DNA of 64,000 bases from Notolepis coatsorum (taxonomy: Eukaryota; Chordata; Actinopteri; Aulopiformes; Paralepididae), in the NCBI GenBank assembly GCA_963971535.1, contig OZ020585.1, positions 158,039,849-158,103,848 on the forward strand, in the 5' to 3' direction. The notes below the pieces were generated by a model. That model did no database searches and was not told the DNA's origin. It saw nothing but the letters and a program-made list of their open reading frames with translations. Shown here one piece after another: positions 54,776 to 64,000 of this stretch. Numbering within the stretch: position 1 is the stretch's first letter; each line of letters starts with the position of its first letter. Both the position numbers and the translations under genes were made by a program.

Positions 54776-55271
54776 CACCTGTGTGGCCATTTTGGTGTTA
54801 TTGTGTGACAATTTCATTATATTTATTATTTTAGTAATTGTCTCTAACCCTGTCACTACCACACTACCAAAGGGTTAACCCTTCCACTGCCACACGACAA
54901 ATGGTTAAATTCTCATTGTGTGTGCTGCCATTTTGTTGCCTCCATTCCCCCGTGCTGGTAGTCCAGAGTACCTACCGTCCAGACCCTCCTACCGGCTGCT
55001 ACGACCACGTGGGGGGTCCTCGTCACCAGGCGGTGCTACGTTCAGGCCACCAGTAAGCAGTCTGAAATTAGGAGTTTCTCTACCCCCATATGCCGTTGTG
55101 TTTTCACACTTTGTAATCAAATTTTCAAAGAAAGATTCACTACTGTTACACCATCTGCTGTCCTGCTGTGTTACTGTAGTCCAGGTCGATCTCTTGACCT
55201 GTGACACTATGCTGACAGTTCAGTGTGAAGGTAAGTCTGAAAAAACCAAGTCACGCAGTGAATGTAAGTCA
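54776..55271. other. No gene seen between inverted LINE tails
   Basis: About 500 bp, including GTCACTACCACACTACCAAA and GGGTTAACCCTTCCACTGCC. A 122-codon plus-strand frame (54918-55286) has no motif. Confidence 0.5.
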
Positions 55272-55600
55272 ATGAATCAGGATTAAGATAAGATATTCCT
55301 TTATTGATCCCCTTGGGGGAAATTCAGGCATCATAGCAGCATGGGGGAGGGGGGAGGGGAGGTACAGGTACATGGTAATAGTAGAAGACATGATAGAGGT
55401 CATAAAATTATAGTACAGTAGAAAAGTAAAAAAGAAAATAGGCAGTGTAATAAACAATATAACTATATAATTAACTCTGAATATATGCATATGAGCAAGT
55501 AGGTAGTGTAAATCAAGGTGCAGATGAGGGTCTGTATGCCCTATCAGTTATATTTGCATTACAATAAATATAGTTACAATAGACACTATAATCTAAATAT
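55272..55600 (-). mobile_element. LINE 3' UTR fragment, minus orientation
   Basis: AAGATAAGATATTCCTTTAT (tail), TGATCCCCTTGGGGGAAATT, CATCATAGCAGCATGGGGGA and so on; inverted partner of 54484-54775. Confidence 0.8.
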
Positions 55601-56278
55601 ATACTATTCTTAGTATATTTGTAATTTGGTATCGACACCATGGCCACACTGGAACCATATGCTAATTTAATTAAAGACTTGAAACAAGTCGTATACAGAG
55701 ACTCTCACCACACGGCAACTGATCCATCCAGCAATGCTCTTAAATAGTTAGAAGATATTGTGTTCAGCACCACCTTAAAGGGGCATTTCACCAAAAAGAA
55801 TGTGGATTTATTTTGCACATCATTTCACACATCCATAAAGTTTAAACATTGACACAAGGTTGTACATTTTTGCACACATTCATTAGTGTGGGTGACCTGG
55901 CGAAGCCAGGTTGCAACCACACTATAGTAATCTATACTATTTTTATTTATTCTTTATTCCGCCGATTTCGGCTTGCTCCAACTCGCGTTGCTATTACTTT
56001 TCGGAAAGTTTCACCGCACCGTTTGGCTACAAATCGACTTTATAATATTTTATTTTCAGCTTTTATAGTTTCACAAACACACATCAAGACAAATCACAAA
56101 CACAAAGAAAATAAAAAATAAATAAAAAGAACACAAACAGTATGTTGCCAGACACTGTCACATCAATGAACAAACATACACCATGTCATATGCTATACAC
56201 TAAGGACGCAAGGGGCTGATTCTCTGACATATATACACATACATATATATATACATATATATATACACACATACATAG
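55601..56278. other. No gene; small hairpin and TA/CA-rich stretch
   Basis: 55889-55922 contains GTGACCTGGCGAAGCCAGGTTGC-like pairing (CCTGGC gaa GCCAGG) within AGTGTGGG...CCACACT. 56220-56278 is an ACATATATAC-type simple sequence. The stretch from about 56045 may be the L1 3' UTR on the minus strand. Confidence 0.5.
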
Positions 56279-56819
56279 TAGTGTTGTCGAAAATATCGAA
56301 AAATCGACACATATCGATTCTGAATACCCAAAACTGTTTCAGTACTCATTTCCCGAAATATCGACACCTAATCATTTATAAAAAAAGATAAAATAAAAAA
56401 AAGGAAGTTGCATTGTTCACTTCAATACCCGCAATAGTACAGCAGTCCACACACACACATGTGCATTCAGTTAAGTCGGAACATGACTGCAATACAAACA
56501 GTTCAGCCCGTCAGGCACATGCAACACAGACCAGTGTTTACATCTGTCTGCCTGAGAAAACACCATGCTCTGCAACAAAAAACGATTGAAGTGAGATGAA
56601 CAGTTATTTCCAAATGTATGATCTAAAGATAAACAAAGGGTTTCAAAAGTGCCATATCTATCCTCTCATACAGTACCAGAGAGAAGCTGAGGAGAACCAA
56701 CCAGCAACAGAAGCAAAACCTATCAAAAAAAATTCTAATTTAAGATTGAACCTTTTTCCCTGTGGTATCGAAAAAGGTATCGCATCGAAGCTCGAAATTC
56801 CACTATCCTGACAACACCA
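56279..56819. mobile_element. Non-autonomous hAT-like element with ATCGA-rich ends
   Basis: Ends TAGTGTTGTCGAAAAT and CTGACAACACCA are inverted repeats. 8-bp duplication ATACATAG (56271-56278 and 56820-56827). 541 bp with AAATATCGAAAAATCGACAC subterminal repeats. Inserted next to, probably in, the L1 3' UTR. Confidence 0.92.
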
Positions 56820-56861
56820 ATACATAGTACAGAAAATACACAGGAGGACATTGAGAAGCAC

Positions 56862-57656
56862 TTATGTTCTAGCTAAGCATTCCAAAAAGGGACCCCATAT
56901 CATTTCAAATTTGTTCAAGGTCTCAGACCTACTGTGACGAATGCTTTCCAGCTGCAGAGAGGAGACCATCTCAGTGAGCCATCTTTTAAAATTTGGAGAC
57001 GACGTGTCTTTCCATTCCTTCAGGATAATTCTTTTGGCCACAGCCATACCAAACATCAGGGCCTCCTGCTCATTGTAAGGTAATTCTGCAGTGTTAGCTG
57101 AACAGCCGAGTAAAGCTAGAAGGCAGTCTGGGGCAATCTCTCTTTTGTACGCCTTGGTATACCAGTCAAAAATGTCTACCCAGTACTTAAATAGCTTGGG
57201 ACAAAACCAAAACGTATGTGAAAGATTACCCTCTGCGGACATGCAACGATCACAGATAGGCGATACAGAGGGATAGATTCTATGCAGTTTGGTTTTAGAG
57301 TAATGTAGTCTGTGAATGACCTTAAACTGTATAAGTTGGACTCTGGCATTAATAGAACATTTATGTATCCTGCTAAGTCCCTCCTCCCACATCTCATCAG
57401 AGATTTCCATACTAAGCTCTGTGGACCATACATCTTTAATGTGGTCGGAGGAAGCCATAGATTGGACAGAGAAATATGAAACAAAATCAGAGATCAGGTG
57501 TTTTGAAACTGGTGATCGGCTCATGAGATTATAAAACTGGTAATCAGCAGGACATGTCTCAAAGTCTGGGATATTACTGCGGACATAATTTCTAACCTGC
57601 AGGTAACGAAAGAAGTGTGAGCTTGTAAGATTAAACTTAGACTTAAGGCGAGACAC
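56862..57656 (-). pseudogene. L1-clade LINE ORF2 C-terminal part
   Basis: 264 codons open to a TAA at 56862-56864. An FFRYLQVRNYVRS-type segment lies near residues 15-27. The diagnostic L1 ORF2p C-terminal zinc-knuckle-like motif CDRCMSAEGNLSHTFWFC (CX2CX8HX4C) is near 137-154, followed by YWVDIFDWYTK and MAVAKRIILKEWKD. Endonuclease and RT are missing; the frame begins abruptly at about 57656, beside the GAGACACTGCAGG motif. Intact frame over the part present. Confidence 0.9.
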
Positions 57657-57816
57657 TGCAGGTGAATAGGCAAATATCCTTTTTTTGTTGATTTTGAGAT
57701 TTTGTTATATTTTGCTTCCTAAACATGTCTTCTATGAAACTAGTGACAATAAAACGTCAATAACACACATTTAGTTGTTTATTTTACTTAATTTTGCCTT
57801 ATTGCATCCATAAATG

Positions 57817-58234
57817 TGTTACGTTCTGGACACCGACTGTGGTCGGTGACCACCCACATTCCTGGCATATGTCACTGGGCTTGTCACCTGCCATTTCCCT
57901 GTCAATTAGTGCTGTCACTTAGGGGTGGTTCCTGATTGGCTGTCACGGGGGTGTGTGCGGAATGTTGGTATTTGGTGTCTATGTAACATACCTCTCTTCT
58001 GCTTGTTCATTGTCAGGTCTTCACTAATTGCGTTCGGGGATAACGCGGACGGTTCTACTCTGGACCTCCAATAAGCTCCCATTTACCTTATTTTCCACTT
58101 GTGCTTTTAGCACTTGTCTCTCTTAGAATTTACTCTGTGTTCTTACTATTAAAGTCGAACCTGTTCAAGAGTAAACACTCTCTGTCTCTGTGATTGCCTT
58201 CACCCATTGGAATTCACCTACCTCCATTCTGACA
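57817..58234 (+). repeat. gypsy 5' LTR
   Basis: TGTTACGTTCTGG...CATTCTGACA. ATTAAA at 58148-58153 can serve as poly(A) signal. A weak TATA-like CTATGTAACATA lies about 31 bases before the predicted transcript start at 58012. Confidence 0.96.
58012..58022 (+). promoter_or_regulatory. Predicted transcript start / self-primer in LTR
   Basis: GTCAGGTCTTC is the exact reverse complement of the 11 bases right after the LTR. In Tf1 the first 11 bases of the mRNA anneal to the PBS, so R most likely starts here. The same element is at 62876-62886 in the 3' LTR. Confidence 0.75.
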
Positions 58235-58245
58235 GAAGACCTGAC
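58235..58245 (+). promoter_or_regulatory. gypsy self-priming primer-binding site
   Basis: GAAGACCTGAC directly abuts the LTR end GACA. No tRNA-type PBS beginning TGG is present there. Perfect complement of 58012-58022. Confidence 0.8.
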
Positions 58246-58257
58246 CATCAGAATTCC

Positions 58258-61200
58258 ATGGAGGCCATCATGGAGTTGCTCCAGGCGCAGGGAGCAGCCC
58301 AGACACGGATGGAGGAACATCAACAGCTGGTCAGCGGCGAGTTAATCCGACTCAACGGGGTCGTCGGATCATCCCAAGCGGCGGCACAGTCGGCGTTGGC
58401 CACAGCCCGACAAGCCCAAGAAGGAGTGGCTGGTGTTCAGGCGGCGACGGGAGAAGCAGCGCTCCACGCAGAGGAGAGTCGGGGGGTGTTCGGGGTCCAG
58501 GCACGGTCCCACGAGCCACATCTGCAGGCGCCCGCTCGCTATGACGGATCACCGGATGGTTGTCGGGAATTCATCACCCAGTGTCTACTCGTTTTCCGGC
58601 TTCAACCACGATCATTTCCATCGGGGACAGCGCAGGTAGCGTATATTATCACACTGCTCACCGGTCAAGCTCTCTCCTGGGCTACGGCGGAATTAGAGGC
58701 GGGGGCGATAATCTGCGACAGTGTGGACGCCTTTACCCGGGAATTGAGAAGAGTATTCGATACTTCCCGGGTACTCTCGATCTTCGAGGCTGGTGGTCGT
58801 CTTCTCGACTGCCGGCAGGGCCTCCGCACGGTCGCAGCTTACGCTATCAATTTTCGGATCTTGGCTCGGGAGACAGCTTGGGCGGAGAACGTCTGCGTGG
58901 TTCTGTTCGTCAGGGGACTCTCAGCGCGGATGCGAGATGCGCTCTCCGCGCGTGAGATCCCCGAGCAGCTGGAAGTGCTGATCAACACCACCATCAAGAT
59001 GGACAATCGGCACCGGGAGAGGGAGAAGGAGCATGTCAACAACACCCAGGTATGTTTTCCTTCTTCTCCTGGTGTTGATAATTCCATGCATTACACGAGT
59101 GGGCCACTGGGTGATGAATCCATGCAGCTTGGAGCGCTGTCGTTCTCGGACGACGAGAGGCAGCGCTTCATCAAAGAGCAACGCTGCTTCCGGTGCGGCC
59201 GCACCGGTCACCGCTTCGGCAGCTGTCGGGTCCAGGCTGTATCGGCTCGGCGCCAATCGGGAATGGAAGGTGCGCCGTCGGGCTTTGAGAAAGCGCCAGC
59301 AGGTGGGCTCATTCCTGCCAAAACCACGGATTCTCGTACATTTTTTGAGGTGGCGATCAACTGTGGGGGTGACATTAGGGAAACTAAGGCTCTCATTGAC
59401 TCAGGGGCGGCGGGCAATTTTATTCACGTGGGATTGGTGAAGGAGTGGGGAACCCCAGTGGAGGATTTAGGGGTTCCCTTACCAGTTTATGCCCTGGACG
59501 GTCGGCCTCTGGGCAGTGGGAGCGTCACCCAGCGCACTGTTCCTTTACACATCCGGGTGGCGGGTGGGGAGTGGGAGTGGGTTACATTTTTTGTCATCTT
59601 TTCCCCCTATTCTGTCATGGTGTTGGGTCATCCCTGGTTGTCGTCATGTGTTCGTGTCATTAATTGGAGCACGGGCGAACTCTCAACGGCGGCCGACGTC
59701 AAGTCGACCGTCAGCGGGAGTTTGCCCAAACCCTTGTCTCCCCCCCCCTCTTCTCTTTTGTCTCCTCCCTCTTTCTCCAGGATGGTGGGGAGCGTGGCAG
59801 ATTCTGATCTACCCTCTAATCCCGATTTGATAGGGGTGCCTGAGATCTATTGGGACCTGGCGGACGTTTTTAGCAAGACGCGTGCTAAAGCACTTCCGCC
59901 TCATAGATCATACGACTGTCCCATTAATCTCCTACCCGGTACCTCCCCGCCTCACGGGCGAATGTTCTCTCTCTCACGCCCCGAAACCTTGGCCATGAAC
60001 ACCTACATAGAGGAGGCATTGCTTGCGGGGCACATACGCCCTTCCACTTCCCCTGCCGGCGCTGGCTTCTTCTTTGTTGATAAAAAGGATGGGGACCAGC
60101 GCCCATGCATTGATTATAGGGGATTGAATGACGTTTCCATCAAGAACCGGTATCCTTTACCCCTCATGGACACGGCCTTTGAGTGCTTACAGGGGGCACA
60201 GGTCTTTTCTAAACTTGACTTACGTAATGCATACAACCTGGTCAGGATTAGAGAGGGAGACGAGTGGAAGACTGCATTTAACACACCCAATGGGCACTAT
60301 GAGTATTTGGTCATGCCCTTTGGTTTGGCTAATGCTCCGGCAGTCTTCCAAGCCCTGGTTAACGACGTGCTGCGAGACTTGATTGGGGTGTCGGTGTTTG
60401 TCTACTTAGATGATATCCTGATTTTTTCTCGCGATATGGTGCAACACCAAATGCACGTTCGGGAGGTGCTAGACCGTCTCCTCAAGCATCAACTATTCGT
60501 TAAGGCTGAGAAGTGTGTGTTTCACACGGACACCGTGTCCTTCCTGGGCTTTGTGTTGACGAAGGGCGATCTGCGCATGGATCCAGCCAAGGTGAGTGCA
60601 GTTTTGGACTGGCCACGACCTTCGTCGCTCAAGGGGTTACAACGGTTTTTGGGCTTTGCAAATTTTTACAGGCGCTTTATTCGCAACTTTAGCGCCTTAG
60701 CCAATCCTTTAACAGCTCTCACTAAGGCCTCTCTCCCTGGCTTTGAATGGTCGCCTAGGGCTGAGTCGGCCTTCTGCGATCTTAAACGTCGTTTTACATC
60801 CGCTCCTGTATTGATCCGCCATGACGCGGAGGTTCCGTTCATTGTGGAGGTGGATGCCTCTGACGTCGCGGTGGGGGGGGTGCTCTCTCAGAGATGCTTA
60901 AAGGATGGGAAAGTGCACCCGTGTGCTTTTTTTTCTCGCCATCTGTCACCAGCCGAGCGTAATTACGATGTGGGTAATCGGGAGTTATTGGCGATCAAAT
61001 TGGCACTGGAGGAGTGGAGACATTGGTTAGAGGGGGCGGCACATCCTTTCATTATTTGGACTGATCATAAGAACTTGGCTTACATCCAAGGGGCTAAACG
61101 CCTTAACGCTCGCCAGGCCAGGTGGACGTTGTTCTTCACACGATTTCGATATACCATCTCCTATAGACCCGGCTCCAAGAATATCAAACCTGACGCGTTG

Positions 61201-62649
61201 TCGCGCCAGTTTGATCTTCCTGGTCGGGAGGAGCAGCCCCATCCCATTATTCCACCGGCCTTGATTTTGGCACCAGTGTCTTGGGGCATAGAGAAGGTGG
61301 TAAGGTCGGCAATAACGCGGGAGCCCGATCCTGGTGGGGGTCCTCCGGGACGGTCGTATGTTCCCAAGGTGGCGCGCTCACGCTTGCTACAGTGGGCACA
61401 TGCGTCATCCCTCACCAGCCACCCAGGGGCAACCAGGACCCTGGAATTTATCCGTAGGAGGTTCTGGTGGCCGACAGTGGAGGGGGATACGCGTTCCTTT
61501 GTGGCGGCCTGTCCGGTGTGCGCACGTAGTAAGACCTCTCGACGGGCACCGGCGGGTCTCCTCCGACCACTTCCTATTCCTAAACGACCCTGGTCACACA
61601 TATCTCTGGACTTTATTTCTGGTCTTCCCCTTTCGGACGGGTTCACCACCATCTTGGTGGTGGTGGATCGGTTCTCTAAGGCGGCTCACTTTGTCCCTCT
61701 CCCCAAGCTTCCCTCGGCCCGGGAGACTGCTGATTTAGTTATACAGCATGTCTTTCGGGTCAACGGGCTGCCAGTAGATATCGTGTCGGACCGGGGTCCT
61801 CAGTTCGCCTCCAGGTTCTGGAAGGCGTTTGCCGCCGGCCTCGGCGCCTCTGTCAGTCTGTCGTCTGGGTTCCATCCGCAGTCGAACGGGCAGACGGAGA
61901 GGGTCAACCAGGATTTGGAGGGGGTCTTGAGATGTTACGTTGCCGGTAGTCCGGCAACGTGGAGTAGGAGGTTGGCTTGGGCTGAGTACGCGCATAATAC
62001 CCTTCTCTCCTCTTCTACCGGTATGTCTCCCTTTCAGTGCCAGTATGGTTTTCAACCTCCTCTGTTTCCCGAGCAGGAGCAGGAGGCGGAGGTGCCCTCG
62101 GCCCAGGCACATGTGGCTCGCTGTCGCAGGACGTGGAAACAGGTTCGAAAGGCGCTACAGAAGGTTTCGGTTAGTACCCAACGGCAGGCTAACCGTAAGC
62201 GTCGTCCGGCTCCAGTTTACCGTCCAGGGCAGCGGGTTTGGCTTTCCACCCGGGATCTCCCTCTCCGGGTGGAATCCAAGAAGCTGGCTCCTCGCTTTAT
62301 AGGACCATTTAAAGTGATTCATCAGGTTAATCCAGTGGCTTACAAGCTACGACTTCCGAGCTCTATGAGGGTTCATCCGACGTTTCATGTGTCCCTGTTG
62401 AAGCCATTCCTCTCATCGCCCTTGGCCCCGCCACTGCCTGTGGTTCCTCCGCCCCGGTTTATTGGCGGTCAACCCATTTACACGGTGCGGAGGATACTGG
62501 GTTGTAGGCGGAGGGGTAGGGGGTTTCAGTTCTTGGTGGATTCGGAGGGGTACGGGATAGAAGAGCGTTCTTGGGTGCCTCAAAGGGATATTTTAGATCC
62601 CAGCCTGATCGTTGATTTCCGGCGGCTGAATCCCGAGGCTCCTAGGTGA
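58258..62649 (+). CDS. gypsy Gag-Pol polyprotein with chromodomain
   Basis: 1463 codons from ATG 58258; the frame is open upstream through the PBS but has no ATG there. Order: Gag with a capsid-like region at 90-250 and a zinc knuckle [14 protein letters not shown] at 310-323; protease DSGAAG (Asp381); reverse transcriptase with [14 protein letters not shown] (686-694) and YLDD (716-719); RNase H Asp866, Glu909, Asp936, Asp979; integrase zinc finger His1048, His1055, Cys1085, Cys1088; catalytic Asp1118, Asp1178, Glu1214; GPF module at 1349-1351; chromodomain about 1407-1456 ([26 protein letters not shown]). No frameshift between Gag and Pol, as in Tf1. Every catalytic residue is present. The chromodomain probably directs integration to particular chromatin. 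Confidence 0.97.
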   Translation: MEAIMELLQAQGAAQTRMEEHQQLVSGELIRLNGVVGSSQAAAQSALATARQAQEGVAGVQAATGEAALHAEESRGVFGVQARSHEPHLQAPARYDGSPDGCREFITQCLLVFRLQPRSFPSGTAQVAYIITLLTGQALSWATAELEAGAIICDSVDAFTRELRRVFDTSRVLSIFEAGGRLLDCRQGLRTVAAYAINFRILARETAWAENVCVVLFVRGLSARMRDALSAREIPEQLEVLINTTIKMDNRHREREKEHVNNTQVCFPSSPGVDNSMHYTSGPLGDESMQLGALSFSDDERQRFIKEQRCFRCGRTGHRFGSCRVQAVSARRQSGMEGAPSGFEKAPAGGLIPAKTTDSRTFFEVAINCGGDIRETKALIDSGAAGNFIHVGLVKEWGTPVEDLGVPLPVYALDGRPLGSGSVTQRTVPLHIRVAGGEWEWVTFFVIFSPYSVMVLGHPWLSSCVRVINWSTGELSTAADVKSTVSGSLPKPLSPPPSSLLSPPSFSRMVGSVADSDLPSNPDLIGVPEIYWDLADVFSKTRAKALPPHRSYDCPINLLPGTSPPHGRMFSLSRPETLAMNTYIEEALLAGHIRPSTSPAGAGFFFVDKKDGDQRPCIDYRGLNDVSIKNRYPLPLMDTAFECLQGAQVFSKLDLRNAYNLVRIREGDEWKTAFNTPNGHYEYLVMPFGLANAPAVFQALVNDVLRDLIGVSVFVYLDDILIFSRDMVQHQMHVREVLDRLLKHQLFVKAEKCVFHTDTVSFLGFVLTKGDLRMDPAKVSAVLDWPRPSSLKGLQRFLGFANFYRRFIRNFSALANPLTALTKASLPGFEWSPRAESAFCDLKRRFTSAPVLIRHDAEVPFIVEVDASDVAVGGVLSQRCLKDGKVHPCAFFSRHLSPAERNYDVGNRELLAIKLALEEWRHWLEGAAHPFIIWTDHKNLAYIQGAKRLNARQARWTLFFTRFRYTISYRPGSKNIKPDALSRQFDLPGREEQPHPIIPPALILAPVSWGIEKVVRSAITREPDPGGGPPGRSYVPKVARSRLLQWAHASSLTSHPGATRTLEFIRRRFWWPTVEGDTRSFVAACPVCARSKTSRRAPAGLLRPLPIPKRPWSHISLDFISGLPLSDGFTTILVVVDRFSKAAHFVPLPKLPSARETADLVIQHVFRVNGLPVDIVSDRGPQFASRFWKAFAAGLGASVSLSSGFHPQSNGQTERVNQDLEGVLRCYVAGSPATWSRRLAWAEYAHNTLLSSSTGMSPFQCQYGFQPPLFPEQEQEAEVPSAQAHVARCRRTWKQVRKALQKVSVSTQRQANRKRRPAPVYRPGQRVWLSTRDLPLRVESKKLAPRFIGPFKVIHQVNPVAYKLRLPSSMRVHPTFHVSLLKPFLSSPLAPPLPVVPPPRFIGGQPIYTVRRILGCRRRGRGFQFLVDSEGYGIEERSWVPQRDILDPSLIVDFRRLNPEAPR

Positions 62650-62668
62650 ACGTCTGGTGCCGTTCGTC

Positions 62669-62677
62669 GGGGGAGGG
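62669..62677 (+). promoter_or_regulatory. gypsy polypurine tract
   Basis: GGGGGAGGG three bases before the 3' LTR (TAC|TGTTACG). Confidence 0.75.
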
Positions 62678-62680
62678 TAC

Positions 62681-63098
62681 TGTTACGTTCTGGACACCGA
62701 CTGTGGTCGGTGACCACCCACATTCCTGGCATATGTCACTGGGCTTGTCACCTGCCATTTCCCTGTCAATTAGTGCTGTCACTTAGGGGTGGTTCCTGAT
62801 TGGCTGTCACGGGGGTGTGTGTGGAATGTTGGTATTTGGTGTCTATGTAACATACCTCTCTTCTGCTTGTTCATTGTCAGGTCTTCACTAATTGCGTTCG
62901 GGGATAACGCGGACGGTTCTATTCTGGACCTCCAATAAGCTCCCATTTACCTTATTTTCCACTTGTGCTTTTAGCACTTGTCTCTCTTAGAATTTACTCT
63001 GTGTTCTTACTATTAAAGTCGAACCTGTTCAAGAGTAAACACTCTCTGTCTCTGTGATTGCCTTCACCCATTGGAATTCACCTACCTCCATTCTGACA
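62681..63098 (+). repeat. gypsy 3' LTR
   Basis: 418 bp, identical to the 5' LTR except for two transitions noticed by eye. ATTAAA at 63012-63017. Confidence 0.96.
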
Positions 63099-63104
63099 TA
63101 AATG

Positions 63105-64000
63105 TCCACATATTTAATGGGGAAGTGCCTCATTTGCATATATAAACATAAATTTCAGAAAACTTGCAATATATTTTTTCTTAGTTTATATGTACATAAC
63201 AAACTGGGAAAGTTTCATAGTGATATCTATTCAAATATTTTTTGCCTATTAGGGGGTTCTACACTGTACTACACTGTTTGTAGCCTGTGTGTAGTTCTGT
63301 TCAGTTCAATAACATCATTATTATTATTATTCAGTTATCAGGCATGTGTTTAGGTTGTCTATTACTAATGGTTTGATTAGGTTTTGTGTTTGTAAATATC
63401 TGTTAAAAAAAAAAGTATGGCATTTTACAATACAGAACTGAAGGCGTTTTCCCAAAAATTTGTTTTAAGAGTTTTTCCTCATACTCTGAGCCAGAAATCT
63501 CCACTGCAGTAGCACTCACATACACCAAACCTTCCAGTTCTATTCATATCTATGTTCTGAAGGTATTTACAGAAGGGTTTGTTGATATCGCATTCATACC
63601 CTGATTTATATCACATTTCATTCCTAAAAACATGGCGAAATATGGAATTTTACCATAAAAATTTACTGAATGGAGTATTTTCTGATTTATGGAGTGATAA
63701 AAAGAGATATCCAAAATCCCCTCTGTAATAACCTTTGGCTCTAATATGTCAACAAAATTAAACTATAATTTTGAAAATGGCTTTATCCAATGTTCAGATT
63801 TCTGTCCTGGAATTTTTTGCAAATTAGTGCATATTTAAGTAGATAATGCCTCATTTGCATATTTAAACATACAATTTCAGAAAACTTGTAATACAAAACA
63901 GTCTTGTCTTAATATAAGTAATCAACTGGGGAAGTTTCATTGTGATAGCTATTAGTTAATTATTTTACCCTATTCACCTGTAGTGTCTCCCCTTAAGTTC
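63105..64000. other. AT-rich DNA with a diverged ~140-bp direct repeat
   Basis: TGCCTCATTTGCATAT...AAACATA...TTTCAGAAAACTTG is found at 63127-63250 and again at 63848-63975, about 720 bp apart. The last 30 bases (CCTATTCACCTGTAGTGTCT CCCCTTAAG) are the inverse of 57646-57674. No gene seen. Confidence 0.6.

Larger units (their letters stand above)
57817..63098 (+). mobile_element. Full-length Ty3/gypsy chromovirus retrotransposon
   Basis: Two 418-bp LTRs, a 6-bp duplication TAAATG (57811-57816 and 63099-63104), a self-complementary PBS, a single Gag-Pol ORF with a C-terminal chromodomain, and a PPT. Only two LTR differences are visible (C/T near 57957 and near 58059), so it is young and could be active. 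A one-ORF design with self-priming and a chromodomain points to the Tf1/sushi group. Confidence 0.96.

Noticed and set aside
58207..58257. gypsy Gag starting at 58207
   Set aside because: That codon is TTG inside the LTR/PBS; the first ATG is at 58258.

Overview
The window looks like intergenic DNA from a teleost fish, built almost entirely of transposable elements and tandem repeats. The evidence is teleost-type L2/CR1 and L1 LINE remnants, chromodomain Ty3/gypsy and gamma-type retroviral sequences, hAT, piggyBac-like and Harbinger-like non-autonomous elements, a tRNA-derived SINE family, and very long simple-sequence arrays ((CA)127 and about 440 bp of AAT). The density and length of the microsatellites would suit a gadiform (cod-like) genome, but that is only an inference. 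I found no host protein-coding exon I can defend. There is a 200-base assembly gap at 31301-31500. Layout, left to right. 1-5172 is a 37-bp-unit minisatellite with a 1.16-kb tandem duplication and GT arrays. 5173-13690 holds hAT and piggyBac-like non-autonomous elements, a split TGTAGATA-type array, AAT and CA arrays, and a LINE 3' end. 13926-26742 is a complete minus-strand endogenous retrovirus (ERV): two LTRs of about 1.06 kb that differ by about one substitution plus GT slippage, a CTAT target duplication, PBS, PPT, gag, pol and env. Gag and pol are in one frame separated by a UAG, as in readthrough retroviruses. A second in-frame TAG cuts integrase before its C-terminal domain. The env ORF contains, antisense, a 44-nt match to the 5' half of tRNA-Asp, which is the most unusual thing in the window. 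26978-38180 is a patchwork of LINE fragments, with one solo LTR (27556-28987) sitting inside a LINE whose unoccupied paralogue lies at 35 kb, plus SINE and hAT copies. 39354-42227 is a frame-shifted run of Ala/Ser/Pro/Thr-rich minus-strand ORFs made of GCTAGC-rich repeats, which I do not recognise. 42.5-57.7 kb carries more minisatellites, two more solo LTRs (45221-45640, and 48222-49184 with a Harbinger-like element nested in it), a foldback hAT-like palindrome, and a hAT element that split a 45-bp minisatellite. 57817-63098 is an intact-looking Ty3/gypsy chromovirus retrotransposon: 418-bp LTRs with two differences seen, a TAAATG target duplication, and a single 1463-codon Gag-Pol ORF ending in a chromodomain. 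Its putative primer-binding site is an 11-nt perfect complement of a site inside its own LTR, the arrangement known from the self-priming Tf1/sushi group. How the parts relate: the two full-length elements (ERV and gypsy) are young insertions into older repeats. The solo LTRs, split LINEs and split minisatellites give a relative order of events. Where two copies of a repeat exist, I used one as the empty-site reference for the other.
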